Assembly: GCF_028736035.1 (NCBI RefSeq)
Contig: NZ_CP117866.1
Span: forward strand, 8,535,001-8,599,000
Direction of reading: 5' to 3'
DNA length: 64,000 bases
From: Streptomyces sp. T12
GTDB lineage: Bacteria > Actinomycetota > Actinomycetes > Streptomycetales > Streptomycetaceae
Below are positions 17,157 through 26,161 of this stretch, in pieces (positions within the stretch are counted from its first letter, which is position 1; the number at the start of each line of letters is the position of its first letter). The position numbers were made by a program, and so were the translations under genes. The notes under the pieces were generated by a model. That model was not told where the DNA came from. It did not search any database and saw only the letters and a program-made list of their open reading frames with translations.

Positions 17157-18749
17157 ATGACAGCAGTCCAGACAGATTCCGTGACAGACCCCGTGGTGAG
17201 CACGCCCTACGGTGCCGTACGGGGCCGGTACGAAGGTGGCGTCGCGGTGTTCCGGGGCATCCCCTACGCGGCGCCTCCGTTCGGCCCGCGCCGGTTCAGG
17301 CCGCCCGAGCCGCCCGAACCCTGGGACGGCGTGCGCGACGCCGGTGCCTTCGGGCCGACCCCGCCGAAACCGCCGTACTCCGAAGCCTTCGCGCACTACC
17401 TGTCCGACCCCGTCGTGCCCGGCGACGACTGCCTCAACCTCAACGTCTGGACCCCCGAGCCCGGCCCGGGCGCCCGGCTGCCGGTCCTGGTGTGGGTGCA
17501 CGGCGGCGCCCTGACCCGCGGCTCCTCGGGTGTGCCCGTGTACGACGGCCGGGCCTTCGCGCGCGACGGTGTAGTCCTCGTCTCGGTCAACTACCGGCTG
17601 GGCGTCGAGGGCTACGGCTACTTCCCGGACGCCCCCGCCAACGCCGGCCTGCGCGACCAGCTCGCCGCCCTGAAGTGGGTGCACGAGTCCATCGAGGCCT
17701 TCGGCGGCGACCCCGACCGCATCACCCTGTGCGGCCAGTCCGCCGGCGCCATCAGCATCGGCGCGCTGCTCGCCGCCCCGCAGGCCCAGGGCCTGGTCCG
17801 GCGGGCCGTCCTGCAGAGCGGGCCGCCCGAGGCCGCCGAGCGGGACAAGGTACGGCGGATGGTGCGCCGTATGGCCACCCGGCTGAAGATCCCCGCCACC
17901 GCCGCCGCCTTCGCCGAGGTCGACCGCGAGCTGCTCCTGCGCACCCAGGCCGAGGTGGGCCGACTCAGCAGCCCCGTGGTGGGCGGGCCCGCCTTCGGGA
18001 TCGTCGTGGACGGCGACATCGTCCCCCGCGACCCCTTGGAGGCGCTGACGGAGGGCGACGCCGCGGTCGGCGTCGACCTGATGACCGGCTGGACCCGCGA
18101 CGAGTACCGGCTGTGGCTGGTACCCGGCGGCCTCCTGGAGCGCCTCGACCGGCTCGGCGGGGTCGCTTTGGCCGGCGCCATGGCCCGCTGCCACGTGGGC
18201 GCGGACGTGCCCCGCGGCTACCGCGCCCTGCACCCGGAGGCCGGCACCGCCGAGATCGTCGGCCAGATGGTCACCGACCACCTGCTGCGCGTCCCCCTGC
18301 ACCGCCTGGCCGACGCCTGGCCCGGGGCGTCGTACGTGTACGAGTTCGCCTGGCCCTCCAGCCTCCCCTACCTCGGCGCCTGCCACGCGCTGGAGCTCGG
18401 CTTCGTCTTCGACACCGGAGACGTCCCCGAGTCCCGCAAGCTGGCCGGCGAGGGCGCCCCGCAGGAGCTGGCGGACGAGATGCACCGGGCGTGGCTGCGG
18501 TTCGCGGTCGAGGGCGACCCGGGCTGGCAGGCGTGGGACGACTCGCATCCGGTGCGCGTCTTCGGCGACGGCGAGACACATACCGCGTACGGCCCGCGCG
18601 ACGCCGCACTCGCCCTGTGGGCCGCCGCCGTCACGCCTGCGGAATCCACACCCGCATCGGCCCTTGCCGACGGTTCGCCCACGCGTAGTACGGAACTGCG
18701 GTCAGTGGTACGGCGGCTGCGCCTCCCCGGCGCCGTCCGTCGGCACTGA
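17157..18749 (+). CDS. carboxylesterase, type B
   Basis: Alpha/beta-hydrolase of the carboxylesterase B family, 530 residues, cleaving carboxylic esters. The nucleophile is Ser195 in GQSAG, the oxyanion loop is HGGAL near 115-119, and the catalytic histidine lies in GACHALELGF. No signal peptide is visible, so it is probably cytoplasmic. The ATG at 17157 follows GAGGAGG. The last ~39 residues are low-complexity and their DNA is antisense to the conserved end of the GH127 gene, so this tail looks like read-through beyond the true fold. Its place in a pectin locus suggests deacylation of imported oligosaccharides; this is inference. Confidence 0.88.
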   Translation: MTAVQTDSVTDPVVSTPYGAVRGRYEGGVAVFRGIPYAAPPFGPRRFRPPEPPEPWDGVRDAGAFGPTPPKPPYSEAFAHYLSDPVVPGDDCLNLNVWTPEPGPGARLPVLVWVHGGALTRGSSGVPVYDGRAFARDGVVLVSVNYRLGVEGYGYFPDAPANAGLRDQLAALKWVHESIEAFGGDPDRITLCGQSAGAISIGALLAAPQAQGLVRRAVLQSGPPEAAERDKVRRMVRRMATRLKIPATAAAFAEVDRELLLRTQAEVGRLSSPVVGGPAFGIVVDGDIVPRDPLEALTEGDAAVGVDLMTGWTRDEYRLWLVPGGLLERLDRLGGVALAGAMARCHVGADVPRGYRALHPEAGTAEIVGQMVTDHLLRVPLHRLADAWPGASYVYEFAWPSSLPYLGACHALELGFVFDTGDVPESRKLAGEGAPQELADEMHRAWLRFAVEGDPGWQAWDDSHPVRVFGDGETHTAYGPRDAALALWAAAVTPAESTPASALADGSPTRSTELRSVVRRLRLPGAVRRH

Positions 18750-20484
18750 CGACCGTCACCCCGCCCAGCAGGTCCGGCTCGTGCCGGACGGTCAACTCGG
18801 CTCCGTCGGGGAGGGTGAGCTCGTCGAAGGGGATGCCGGGCCGCTGGTCCACGCCCTCCAGGCAGTGCACCAGCGGCCCGCGCTCGATCGCCACACAGCC
18901 CCGTACCGCGTCCACGCGGGGGTCCGGGCGGGTCAGGCGGGCGGTCAGGTCGAGGTCGACGGTGAGGGTGTCGCCGGGGGACCAGCGGCGGCGCAGGCGG
19001 AGCCAGCCGGGGCTCGTCACGGCGGGGGCGGCGCCGTCCGGAGCCGCGGCCGTGAAGTCGCCGCACCAGGCCGGGATGCGCAGCGACAGCGTCCAGTCGG
19101 CGGCCGGGGCCTCCTCGACCGTGACGGCGATCCGCCCGTCCCACGGGTAGCCCGTCGCCACCCGGACGCGGCCACCGCCGGCCTCGTACACGCCGGTCGC
19201 GTACTGGTGCAGCTGCACGCCCTCCGCATCCCCGCTGGCCATGTAGTGGGGAAGTGACGCCAGCAGCCGCATCACGTTCGGCGGGCAGCAGGCGCAGCGG
19301 AACCACGGGGTGCGGCGGGCCGCCTTGTCGGCCTCGTTCGCACCCTCGTACCCCTCGCGCACCTGGAGCGGATTCACGTACAGCCAGCTGTCGCCGTCGA
19401 GGCCGACGCCGGACAGGAAACCGTTGTAGAGGGTGCGTTCGACGAGGTCGGAGTACTTCGCCTCGCCGGTCAGCAGGGCCATGCGCCAGGACCACTGGAT
19501 CGACGCGATCGCCGCACACGTCTCGGCATAGGCCCGGTCCGGCGGCAGTTCGTACGGTTCCCCGAAGGCCTCGCCCTCGTGCCGGGCACCGACCCCGCCG
19601 GTCAGGTACGTCTTGCCGGCCGCCATCGCCTCCCACAGCCGCTCGGCCGTGGCCCGCAGCTGCGCATCGCCGGTCTCGGCGGCCAGGTCCGCGACCCCGG
19701 CCAGCAGGTAGAGCTGCCGTACGGCGTGCCCGGCGACGGACGTGGCCTCGCGCACCAGGGTGTGGTCCTGCCAGTAGGCCCGGCCCAGGTGGGGATTGAC
19801 GTCGGCGTCGAGCAGGCCGTGGCCGCGCCGGTCGACGAAGTACCCGGCGAGGTCCAGCCACCGCGGCTCCCCGGTCTCCCGGTACAGCTCGACCAGCGCG
19901 GTCTCGATCTCGGGGTGCCCGCAGACGCCGTCGATCCGCTTGTCCGGACCGAAGACGGAGTCGATGTGTACGGCGAACCGCTCGGCCACGTCGAGGAGTT
20001 CACGGCGTCCGGTGGCCCGGTGGTGGGCCACGGCCGCCTGGATCAGATGGCCCGCGCAGTACAGCTCGTGGCCCCAGCCGAGCTCCTGCCAGCGGCGGTC
20101 GGGGTGGGCGACCTGGTAGTACGTCTGGAGATAGCCGTCGGCCTCCTGGGCCGAGGCCAGCAGGGCGGTCAACTCCTCGATGTGCGCGGCCAGTTCGGCG
20201 TCGTCGGACCGGTCGGCGAGCTGCCAGGACGCCGCCTCCAGCCACTTGTGCACGTCCGAGTCCTGGAAGGGGAAGTCTCCGGCGAACACCCCGGTGTCCT
20301 GGGCGGCGGCCCGGAGGTTGGCCAGGTTTCCGGCCTCCTGAAGTCTCGCCGGGCCCTGCGGGATGCTGACCTCGGCGTTGGTTCTGCGGCGGGCGGCCCA
20401 GAATCCGTCGGTGATGCGGGCGGCGTCCGCCGGACGGAGGGCGGTGTGCGCCTGCGGGGTGAGACGGAGGGGGCCGGTGCGCAT
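18631..20484 (-). CDS. GH127 beta-L-arabinofuranosidase
   Basis: Retaining glycosidase of family GH127 (formerly DUF1680), 617 residues, removing terminal beta-L-arabinofuranose. The zinc/thiolate active site is visible: AETC followed much later by FRCACCPPN, where the family nucleophile is a cysteine of the CC pair. The family C-terminus PYYAWANR is present and overlaps the convergent esterase gene by 119 bases. No signal peptide: intracellular action on arabinosides. The ATG at 20484 is favoured because the promoter and operator lie immediately upstream and would fall inside a longer gene. Regulated most likely by the LacI protein just upstream. Confidence 0.92.
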   Translation of the reverse strand: MRTGPLRLTPQAHTALRPADAARITDGFWAARRRTNAEVSIPQGPARLQEAGNLANLRAAAQDTGVFAGDFPFQDSDVHKWLEAASWQLADRSDDAELAAHIEELTALLASAQEADGYLQTYYQVAHPDRRWQELGWGHELYCAGHLIQAAVAHHRATGRRELLDVAERFAVHIDSVFGPDKRIDGVCGHPEIETALVELYRETGEPRWLDLAGYFVDRRGHGLLDADVNPHLGRAYWQDHTLVREATSVAGHAVRQLYLLAGVADLAAETGDAQLRATAERLWEAMAAGKTYLTGGVGARHEGEAFGEPYELPPDRAYAETCAAIASIQWSWRMALLTGEAKYSDLVERTLYNGFLSGVGLDGDSWLYVNPLQVREGYEGANEADKAARRTPWFRCACCPPNVMRLLASLPHYMASGDAEGVQLHQYATGVYEAGGGRVRVATGYPWDGRIAVTVEEAPAADWTLSLRIPAWCGDFTAAAPDGAAPAVTSPGWLRLRRRWSPGDTLTVDLDLTARLTRPDPRVDAVRGCVAIERGPLVHCLEGVDQRPGIPFDELTLPDGAELTVRHEPDLLGGVTVVSADGRRRGGAAAVPLTAVPYYAWANRRQGPMRVWIPQA

Positions 20485-20501
20485 GCTCGGGCTCCAGAGA
20501 T

Positions 20502-20553
20502 AGAAACCGGTTGCTACCGTCGCGAGCATAGGGAACGGCCAGTTCCGCGACAA
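20502..20553 (-). promoter_or_regulatory. promoter plus AACCGGTT operator, GH127 gene
   Basis: On the minus strand: -35 TTGTCG (20553-20548), 17-base spacer, -10 TATGCT (20530-20525), then operator AGCAACCGGTTTCT (20515-20502) over the likely transcription start, 18 bases before the ATG. Confidence 0.7.
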
Positions 20554-20560
20554 GACGGTC

Positions 20561-21619
20561 CTAGGCCTCGCCGACCCGGCCCACCGAGTCCCGTACCACC
20601 ACGTGCGTCCCCAGCAGCAGATGATCGTCCGTGGTATCCGGGGTCCGGCTGAGCGCGGTGCGTACGGCGAGGCGGCCCAGCTCCTCGTAGGGGACGTGGA
20701 CCGTCGTCAGGGCCGGGTGCAGGTCACGGGCGAAGGGGATGTCGTCGTAGCCGGCCAGGGACACGTCGCCGGGAACGTCCAGGCCGGCCTCGTGCAGGGC
20801 GGTGAGCGCGCCGGCGGCGACCATGTCGGTGGCGGCGACCACGGCCGTGAACTCCAGCCCCTGCTTGAGGGCCTCGCGCATCAGACAGTGCCCCGCGTCG
20901 CGGGTGAAGTCGCCGTGCAGGAGCAGCGCCGGGTCGGGGTCCAGGCCGCGGGCGCGGTGGGCGGCGAGATAGCCGCGCTCCCGGCCCTGCGCGGTGGTGT
21001 GGTCGGACGCGCCGCCGAGGAACAGAACCCGCTGGTGGCCCTGGGCGAGGACATGGGCGACGAGGGCGTAGGCGCCGCCTTCGTTGTCGTACTCGATGAC
21101 GGTCACGGGCGCCCCGGGCCCGAGCGGTGGCCGCCCGCACAGCACCAGCCGGGAGCCCGCCGACGCCAGCGAGTCGGCCATACGGCGGGTGCGCTCGCGG
21201 TACTCGGGCGTGTCGGCGGAGCCGCCGACCAGGATCACGGCGGCGGCGCGCTGGGCGCGCATCATCTCGACGAACTCCACCTCGTGCTGGACGTCGCCCT
21301 CCGTCGTGCACACCAGGCACAGATGCCCGAGCCGTCGGGCCTCCCGCTCCACCCCGTGCGCCATGTGCGCGAACGACGGCCCGGTGATGTCCTCCAGCAC
21401 GAACGCCAGCGTGGGCGTGCCGACCCCCGCGACCGCCTTGGCGCGTGCGTCGGCGACGTAGTCCAGGTCACGGACCGCCCGCATCACGCGCGTACGCGTC
21501 GCCGAACTCACCGGATACACCCCGCCGAGCACCCGCGACACGGTCGACGCGGACACTCCCGCGCGGGCCGCCACGTCCCGGATGGTGCTGCGCCCCGCGT
21601 CCTCGCTCTTCCTGGTCAT
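20561..21619 (-). CDS. LacI-family transcriptional regulator
   Basis: 352 residues; N-terminal HTH (STIRDVAARAGVSASTVSRV) and LacI effector domain. ATG at 21619 gives the usual short N-terminus; a longer in-frame reading adds 20 atypical residues. It lies directly upstream of GH127 on the same strand. AACCGGTT-core sites upstream of itself (21683-21696), of GH127 and of the second importer suggest these as its targets. It resembles the LacI protein at 4437-5525 throughout, including TVHVPYEE near the C-terminus, so the two regulators may recognise overlapping sites. Confidence 0.93.
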   Translation of the reverse strand: MTRKSEDAGRSTIRDVAARAGVSASTVSRVLGGVYPVSSATRTRVMRAVRDLDYVADARAKAVAGVGTPTLAFVLEDITGPSFAHMAHGVEREARRLGHLCLVCTTEGDVQHEVEFVEMMRAQRAAAVILVGGSADTPEYRERTRRMADSLASAGSRLVLCGRPPLGPGAPVTVIEYDNEGGAYALVAHVLAQGHQRVLFLGGASDHTTAQGRERGYLAAHRARGLDPDPALLLHGDFTRDAGHCLMREALKQGLEFTAVVAATDMVAAGALTALHEAGLDVPGDVSLAGYDDIPFARDLHPALTTVHVPYEELGRLAVRTALSRTPDTTDDHLLLGTHVVVRDSVGRVGEA

Positions 21620-21682
21620 CCCTGCCTCGCCCCTCTCCCGGGCACCTTCGCCCACCCCCTGGGGAACCTGCGGCAACACGAT

Positions 21683-21696
21683 GGCAACCGGTTCCC
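21683..21696. promoter_or_regulatory. AACCGGTT operator upstream of LacI gene
   Basis: GGCAACCGGTTCCC, 11 of 14 matches to the LacI consensus, 64 bases before the regulator start; likely autoregulation. Confidence 0.6.
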
Positions 21697-21776
21697 ATGC
21701 GGAGGCTAGCAGCGGGGCGAGGGCGGGGACGAGCCCTGTGCGGGGGCGTGGGCTGCTTCGGAAGAAACGGCCGAGC

Positions 21777-22325
21777 TCAACCGGACTGAGTGACCGAGGA
21801 CCACACGCCGAACCACTGCTCGGCGCCGTACTCCTCGAACCGCTCCACCTCGGTGAACCCCAGCTTCGCCGCGAGGCGCATCGCGCGGTCGTTGGCGGTC
21901 TGGGTGCAGAGCACCACAGGCTCGCCGGGAAGCGTGTCGGCGAACCAGTCGAGTGCCGCTGCGCACGCCTCGGCGGCGTACCCGCATCCCCAGGTGTCCG
22001 GCAGGAACAGGTAGCCGAGCTCGACCTCCCCGGCCTCCGGACGGACGTGACCCGGACGCTCCGCGTCGCGCCGATCGAGCGTGATCATGCCGATCATCGC
22101 TCCGTCGAGAGCGATCACGAAGAGGCCGGGGCGCCGCCCGGGCACCTCGGGCACCGCGCGTTCGAGCTCAGCACGCGGTCGAGGGCCGCCGATGTAGGTG
22201 CCCACCTCCGGCGATGCGAACAGCTCGATGAACGCCGCACGGTCCCGGGCCTCGGACTCGCGGAGCACGAGCCGTTCGGTCCGTATCGGGGCAGGCGGCC
22301 AGGCGACGGGTCCGAGTTCAGTCAT
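21777..22325 (-). CDS. GNAT N-acetyltransferase (RimJ/RimL type)
   Basis: 182 residues of the GNAT fold. It opens with the typical TERLVLRE strand, has the acetyl-CoA region WGCGYAAEA and the ending pattern N(D)RAMRLAAKLGF. It probably acetylates the amino group of a protein or small molecule. ATG at 22325 is preferred, with GATAGG about 10 bases upstream; a TTG three codons earlier is possible. No functional link to the sugar genes is apparent. Confidence 0.87.
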   Translation of the reverse strand: MTELGPVAWPPAPIRTERLVLRESEARDRAAFIELFASPEVGTYIGGPRPRAELERAVPEVPGRRPGLFVIALDGAMIGMITLDRRDAERPGHVRPEAGEVELGYLFLPDTWGCGYAAEACAAALDWFADTLPGEPVVLCTQTANDRAMRLAAKLGFTEVERFEEYGAEQWFGVWSSVTQSG

Positions 22326-22412
22326 GGCGGGCAAACCTATCGGACGCCCGTGAGCGCTACCCGAAAGAGGAGGCCTGGTCCGTGGCCACCGCCGGCCACG
22401 TCGCCGCGATCG

Positions 22413-23336
22413 CTACCCCACCGCCGCCAGTGTGCGCGCGATGGAGTCGATCGCCTCCGGGCCCACCCGGCAGCACCCGCCGATCAGCCGCGCCCCGGAC
22501 TCCCGCCACCCCCGCACCTGCTGGGCCGCGAAGGTGGAGCGGCCGACCCAGGTGCGGGACTCGGCGTTCCAGGCCTCGCCGCTGTTGGGGTAGACGACGA
22601 CGGGCTTGCCCGTGACGCGGGCGGCGGTCTCGACGGCGCCCTCGACATCCTCCGGCACGCAGCAGTTCACGCCGACCGCGATCACCTCGTCGGCGTCGGC
22701 GGCCAGGCCGAAGGCCTCCTCCAGCGACTGGCCGGCGCGGGTGCGGTCACCGGCGACGGAGTACGACAGCCAGGCCGGGACACCCAGCCCGCGCACCGCC
22801 CGCAGCAGCGCCTCGGCCTCGTCGGCGTCCGGGACGGTCTCCAGCGCCAGCACGTCGGGCCGGGCCCCGGCCAGCACCTCCAGCCGGGGCCGGTGGAAGC
22901 GCTCCAGCTCGTCCACGCTCAGCCCGTACCGCCCCCGGTACTCGGAGCCGTCCGCCAGCATCGCCCCGTAGGGCCCGACGGACGCGGCCACCCACAGCGG
23001 CCGCGTGACACCCCCGGCTCCCGCCTGCCGTGCCGCATCGCGCGCCAACTCCACGCTCAGGGACAGGAGTTCGGCCGCACGCCCGTGATCGATCCCACGC
23101 TTCGCGAAGCCCTCGAACGTGGCCTGGTAGCTGGACGTGATCGCCACGTCCGCCCCCGCCTCGAAATAGGCGAGATGGGCCGCGGTGATCGCCTCGGGCT
23201 GCTCCGCGAGCAGCCGCGCCGACCACAGCTCGTCGCTCAGATCGTGCCCGGCGGACTCGAGCTGGTTGGACATGCCGCCGTCGAGCACGACGGTCCCGGC
23301 GGCGAGGGCTTCGGCGAGGGTGATGGTGCTGGTCAT
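22413..23336 (-). CDS. mmuM: homocysteine S-methyltransferase
   Basis: Zinc-dependent methyltransferase of 307 residues making methionine from homocysteine, with S-methylmethionine or S-adenosylmethionine as donor. The zinc ligands are in place: Cys225 in GVNC and Cys288-Cys289 in GGCC, with the N-terminal DGGMSNQLE barrel entry. Length matches the MmuM/YagD group. ATG at 23336 is chosen because the protein then begins just before the barrel; the upstream extension does not look coding. It stands alone between acetyltransferase genes. Confidence 0.9.
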   Translation of the reverse strand: MTSTITLAEALAAGTVVLDGGMSNQLESAGHDLSDELWSARLLAEQPEAITAAHLAYFEAGADVAITSSYQATFEGFAKRGIDHGRAAELLSLSVELARDAARQAGAGGVTRPLWVAASVGPYGAMLADGSEYRGRYGLSVDELERFHRPRLEVLAGARPDVLALETVPDADEAEALLRAVRGLGVPAWLSYSVAGDRTRAGQSLEEAFGLAADADEVIAVGVNCCVPEDVEGAVETAARVTGKPVVVYPNSGEAWNAESRTWVGRSTFAAQQVRGWRESGARLIGGCCRVGPEAIDSIARTLAAVG

Positions 23337-23607
23337 GGTGACGACGGTAGTCGAGGCGGGGCCTGTGTCCGGGATGTGGGACATCCGCGGGGATCTAACC
23401 AGCGCGTGCACCGAAACCGACCACTCCCGGCCTCGGCCGCCCGCCCGGCTACAGGAACCGCCGGTCGGCGCCGCGCCACGACGTGGGACGCGTCCTGGCC
23501 ACAGGCGAGGCTCACACTCGCCCCGCCCACGACAAGAAAAGGGCACCAAGCCCCGCCGAACGCAATGGACGAGCAGCCCAACGCATCGTGCTGCCACGAT
23601 GCACCCC

Positions 23608-24084
23608 ATGGATCTCGAGAACCCCGACAGACTGGTGATACGCCACGCGGATGCCTCGGACTGGCCCGGGTTGGCCGGCATCGACTCCACCGCGGCATCG
23701 GGCGACGATGCGCGGCGCGCGAGTATCCGACGCTGGTGCGAACAGGGCTCGGTCCTCCTGGCCGAGGACGCATCCGGCCCCCTGGGCTACAGCGTGCTGG
23801 AATACACCTTCTTCGAGCAGGGCTTCATCACCATGCTCATGGTCGCGCCCACCGCCCGCCGACAAGGCGTGGGCGCACGTCTCCTCAAGGCCACCGAGGC
23901 CGCGTGCACCAGCCCGAAGCTGTTCACCTCGACCAACGTCTCCAACCACCCCATGCAACTGCTGCTGCAGCGCGTCGGCTGGAGCCCGGTCGGCCTGCTC
24001 CATGGCCTGGACGAAGGCGATCCCGAACTCTTCTACCTCTGCCCGGGCGACCAACCACGCGGCCTGGTCGAGGCCGAAGGTTAA
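23608..24084 (+). CDS. GNAT N-acetyltransferase
   Basis: 158-residue GNAT protein with acetyl-CoA motif VAPTARRQGVGARLL and a terminal strand with FYLC. The start is ATG at 23608 or an in-frame ATG 9 bases earlier; neither has a clear ribosome site. Substrate unknown. It marks the left border of the decayed region. Confidence 0.83.
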   Translation: MDLENPDRLVIRHADASDWPGLAGIDSTAASGDDARRASIRRWCEQGSVLLAEDASGPLGYSVLEYTFFEQGFITMLMVAPTARRQGVGARLLKATEAACTSPKLFTSTNVSNHPMQLLLQRVGWSPVGLLHGLDEGDPELFYLCPGDQPRGLVEAEG

Positions 24085-24113
24085 ACGACAAGTTGAGAAG
24101 TTGTGTCAAAGCT

Positions 24114-24183
24114 GTTTGCGCAGGTCACGAGCAGGATCCGGGGTGATGATCCTGGTTGCCGTTCGCTTTGTCGATGGACGTGC
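24114..24183 (+). repeat. left arm of ~70-base imperfect inverted repeat
   Basis: Matches the reverse complement of 25069-25141 with one to a few small gaps and a few mismatches; the first 19 bases and a 14-base block ending in TTCGCTTT are identical. The arms enclose about 0.9 kb with a broken secreted-protein gene and a transposase remnant, resembling ends of a degenerate mobile element. Confidence 0.7.
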
Positions 24184-24323
24184 CCTCGGAGTCAGGCCGA
24201 ACACCAGCACATTGAGGTCGCACGTTCAACCTGAACCGTTAGAGGTACTGCGCGTCAGTGTGGCGCCCGAACATGGTCGAGCACTTATGAGTCGTGACGG
24301 CAAACCACGAAGGGGAACGCACT

Positions 24324-24786
24324 ACGAAGAGACTGGCCGCCCTGGCCATGACCGGCGCGATCGTCAGCCGAGGCCTGCTACTCACCGCGACACCTGCCGC
24401 CGCAACAGACCTTGTCAGCTGGCGTGCTTGGGGCAACACAAACCCGATCACCTGCAGCTCCAGTACGTGGCGTTGCGCCAGCAGCCAAGCGATCGGCACT
24501 CAAGTGGCCGCGCAGGTGTGCGCGATACGGTCGTCAAGCGGGAGCTCCGTACAGGGAGCGGTGATCGTGCGCAACAATTCACCCAAGCTTTTCTCCGCCC
24601 GCGCATGGATGGACCTGCACACCTCCCCATCGGAATATCTCGCTGGGCAGCTGGAGGTGCGACGACTCAGGGGTCGCGGCGAACTCGTGGTCAGTGTGAT
24701 TCGGGAAGATCCTCTCCTATTCCGGCCCGGTGAACTCTTACGGCGAGGCCAACGCTGAGCCCCTCTACCTGTCGCCGAACGTCTGA
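24324..24786 (+). pseudogene. broken small secreted protein gene
   Basis: Residual coding for a small secreted protein: signal peptide ending PAAAT, then WRAWGNTNP and CSSSTWRC. Three lesions are visible. The expected start is ACG at 24324 (followed by AAGAGACTGGCC, with GAAGGGG upstream). The frame slips by one base near 24645-24648. An in-frame TGA follows at 24697-24699. After these, the reading resumes as FGKILSYSGPVNSYGEANAE and stops at 24784-24786. A GTG at 24294 could still start a 154-residue product with a scrambled tail. Family not identified; two cysteines of a likely disulphide fold remain. Confidence 0.65.
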
Positions 24787-24912
24787 GAACCTGCAGCAGG
24801 CCCGCACTGCCGCCCCGTTGCGCCAGGATTCAACGGATCCTTGCGGTCCTTCGTCACGCTGCGAGGATGGCGGGCTGCGGGCTGCGGGCTGCGGGCGCGG
24901 TCGGGCGGAGTT

Positions 24913-25050
24913 GATTACGAACGCCTCATGCCCCACGCCGAAGCCCTAATCCAGTGGGCCTTCATCACCCTCATGACGCGCCGGCTCGCCCGCCAGCACC
25001 GCCGCCGAGCGACGGTGCTGGCACAGGATCCGCTCATGGCAGCCGTCTGA
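24913..25050 (+). pseudogene. C-terminal remnant of IS5-type transposase
   Basis: The stretch DYERLMPHAEALIQWAFI followed by TLMTRRLARQ matches the usual C-terminal end of IS5-family transposases (DYE, then a helix ending in MTRRLAR). Nothing upstream resembles the catalytic part; the sequence just before it is a short GGGCTGC tandem repeat. A dead fragment. Confidence 0.6.
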
Positions 25051-25068
25051 CACTCCTGCCGTTCGGCT

Positions 25069-25141
25069 GCACGTCCACCGACGCCAAAGCGAACGGCAAC
25101 CAGGACCATCGCCCGGGAATCATGCTCGTGACCTGCGCAAA
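25069..25141 (-). repeat. right arm of ~70-base imperfect inverted repeat
   Basis: Partner of 24114-24183 in opposite orientation. It runs into the truncated end of the transposase gene at 25120-25911 and supplies that gene's last codons and stop. Confidence 0.7.
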
Positions 25142-25911
25142 GAGATGTCCAGGCTGAACTCCTTGCCGTGCTTGGGCGGCCGGCCGCCTTTCGGGTCGTA
25201 GACGCGCGGCGGTTTCGGCAGCGTCAGGACGCGGTCCGAGCGCAGACGTCCGACGAGTTCGACGGGCAGGTCTCGCAGGGGCCAAGCCAGACGCATCACG
25301 TCGTAGCCCGCGTCCATCACGACCAGGACGTGCCTGTCGCCGTGCTGCCACTGACCGACCGCGACCAGGCGCTCGACCACGGCCCGCAGCTGGTCGGCGG
25401 TGACCGCCGCGGCATCCTCCGTGGGGCCCAGCCGGACCGCGTCCAGGACCTGTGTCCACGACGTGCGGTCCGGGGTGAGTGCGGCGACGAACGAGTGCGG
25501 CCAGCCCGGCACCACGTGGTCCGACGAACGGCCGTTGCGGCCGTGGACCAGGCAGAACAGCCGATCGGGCGAGCAGGCGGCGTCCGACAGCAGCCACGGC
25601 GAGACGTCCACCGTGAGTACGATCCGCCCGTCGAACCTCGGGAGTGGCAGCGATATCAGCAGGTCACGCAGGGCGTCGATGTCGAGGCGGCCATGGTTCA
25701 AGGCGCCGTACAGCGAGCCGTAGCCGCGCTGGTGCTCGGCCAGCAGTGACAGTTCGACTGGTGTCCTGGTCGGTCCGTCCGCGCACAACAGGGCGTCGAT
25801 CAGCTCGAAGAGGGCGTCGGCCCGTGCGGACAGGCACCTGTAGAAGGCCGTCCGGAAGCGTGACAGTTCGGCGAACGGATCTCGTCCACCGACCTGCGAC
25901 ACCACACTCAT
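25120..25911 (-). pseudogene. truncated DDE transposase
   Basis: First 263 residues of a DDE transposase of the type common in Streptomyces that begins MSVVxQVGGRDPFAELSRFR and is normally about 450 or more residues. Two catalytic aspartates are present (VLTVDVSP and VVMDAGYD), as is the RLRSDRV / PKGGRPPKHG block. The C-terminal part with the catalytic glutamate is missing: after KEFSLDISL the frame enters the inverted repeat arm and stops. It cannot be active. The family's length and missing glutamate are from knowledge of relatives; the abrupt junction is seen here. Confidence 0.8.
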
Positions 25912-26161
25912 CCCCCGACCTTCCTGATGGACTCCCGTACTCCGTCGCAGAGTTCAGGATTACGAGGAAGGCCGCCGTCATGCCCTGCGACCACTCCAAA
26001 GAGTGACCATCCGACGGGGACTAGGGATTAAGGAACAAGCTGTCGGAAACGACCCACCGATCCACTGCCGAACCACCACTGATCCACCACGGATTGCGGG
26101 ACACCCCATAGGCAGGCATACTGCTGGGCTTCTTACGCCTCTTGGCACGGGGGGAGTGGCC

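Noticed and set aside
22413..23690. Longer start for the homocysteine methyltransferase
   Set aside because: The extra 118 residues are low-complexity and the family begins at MTSTITLAEA.
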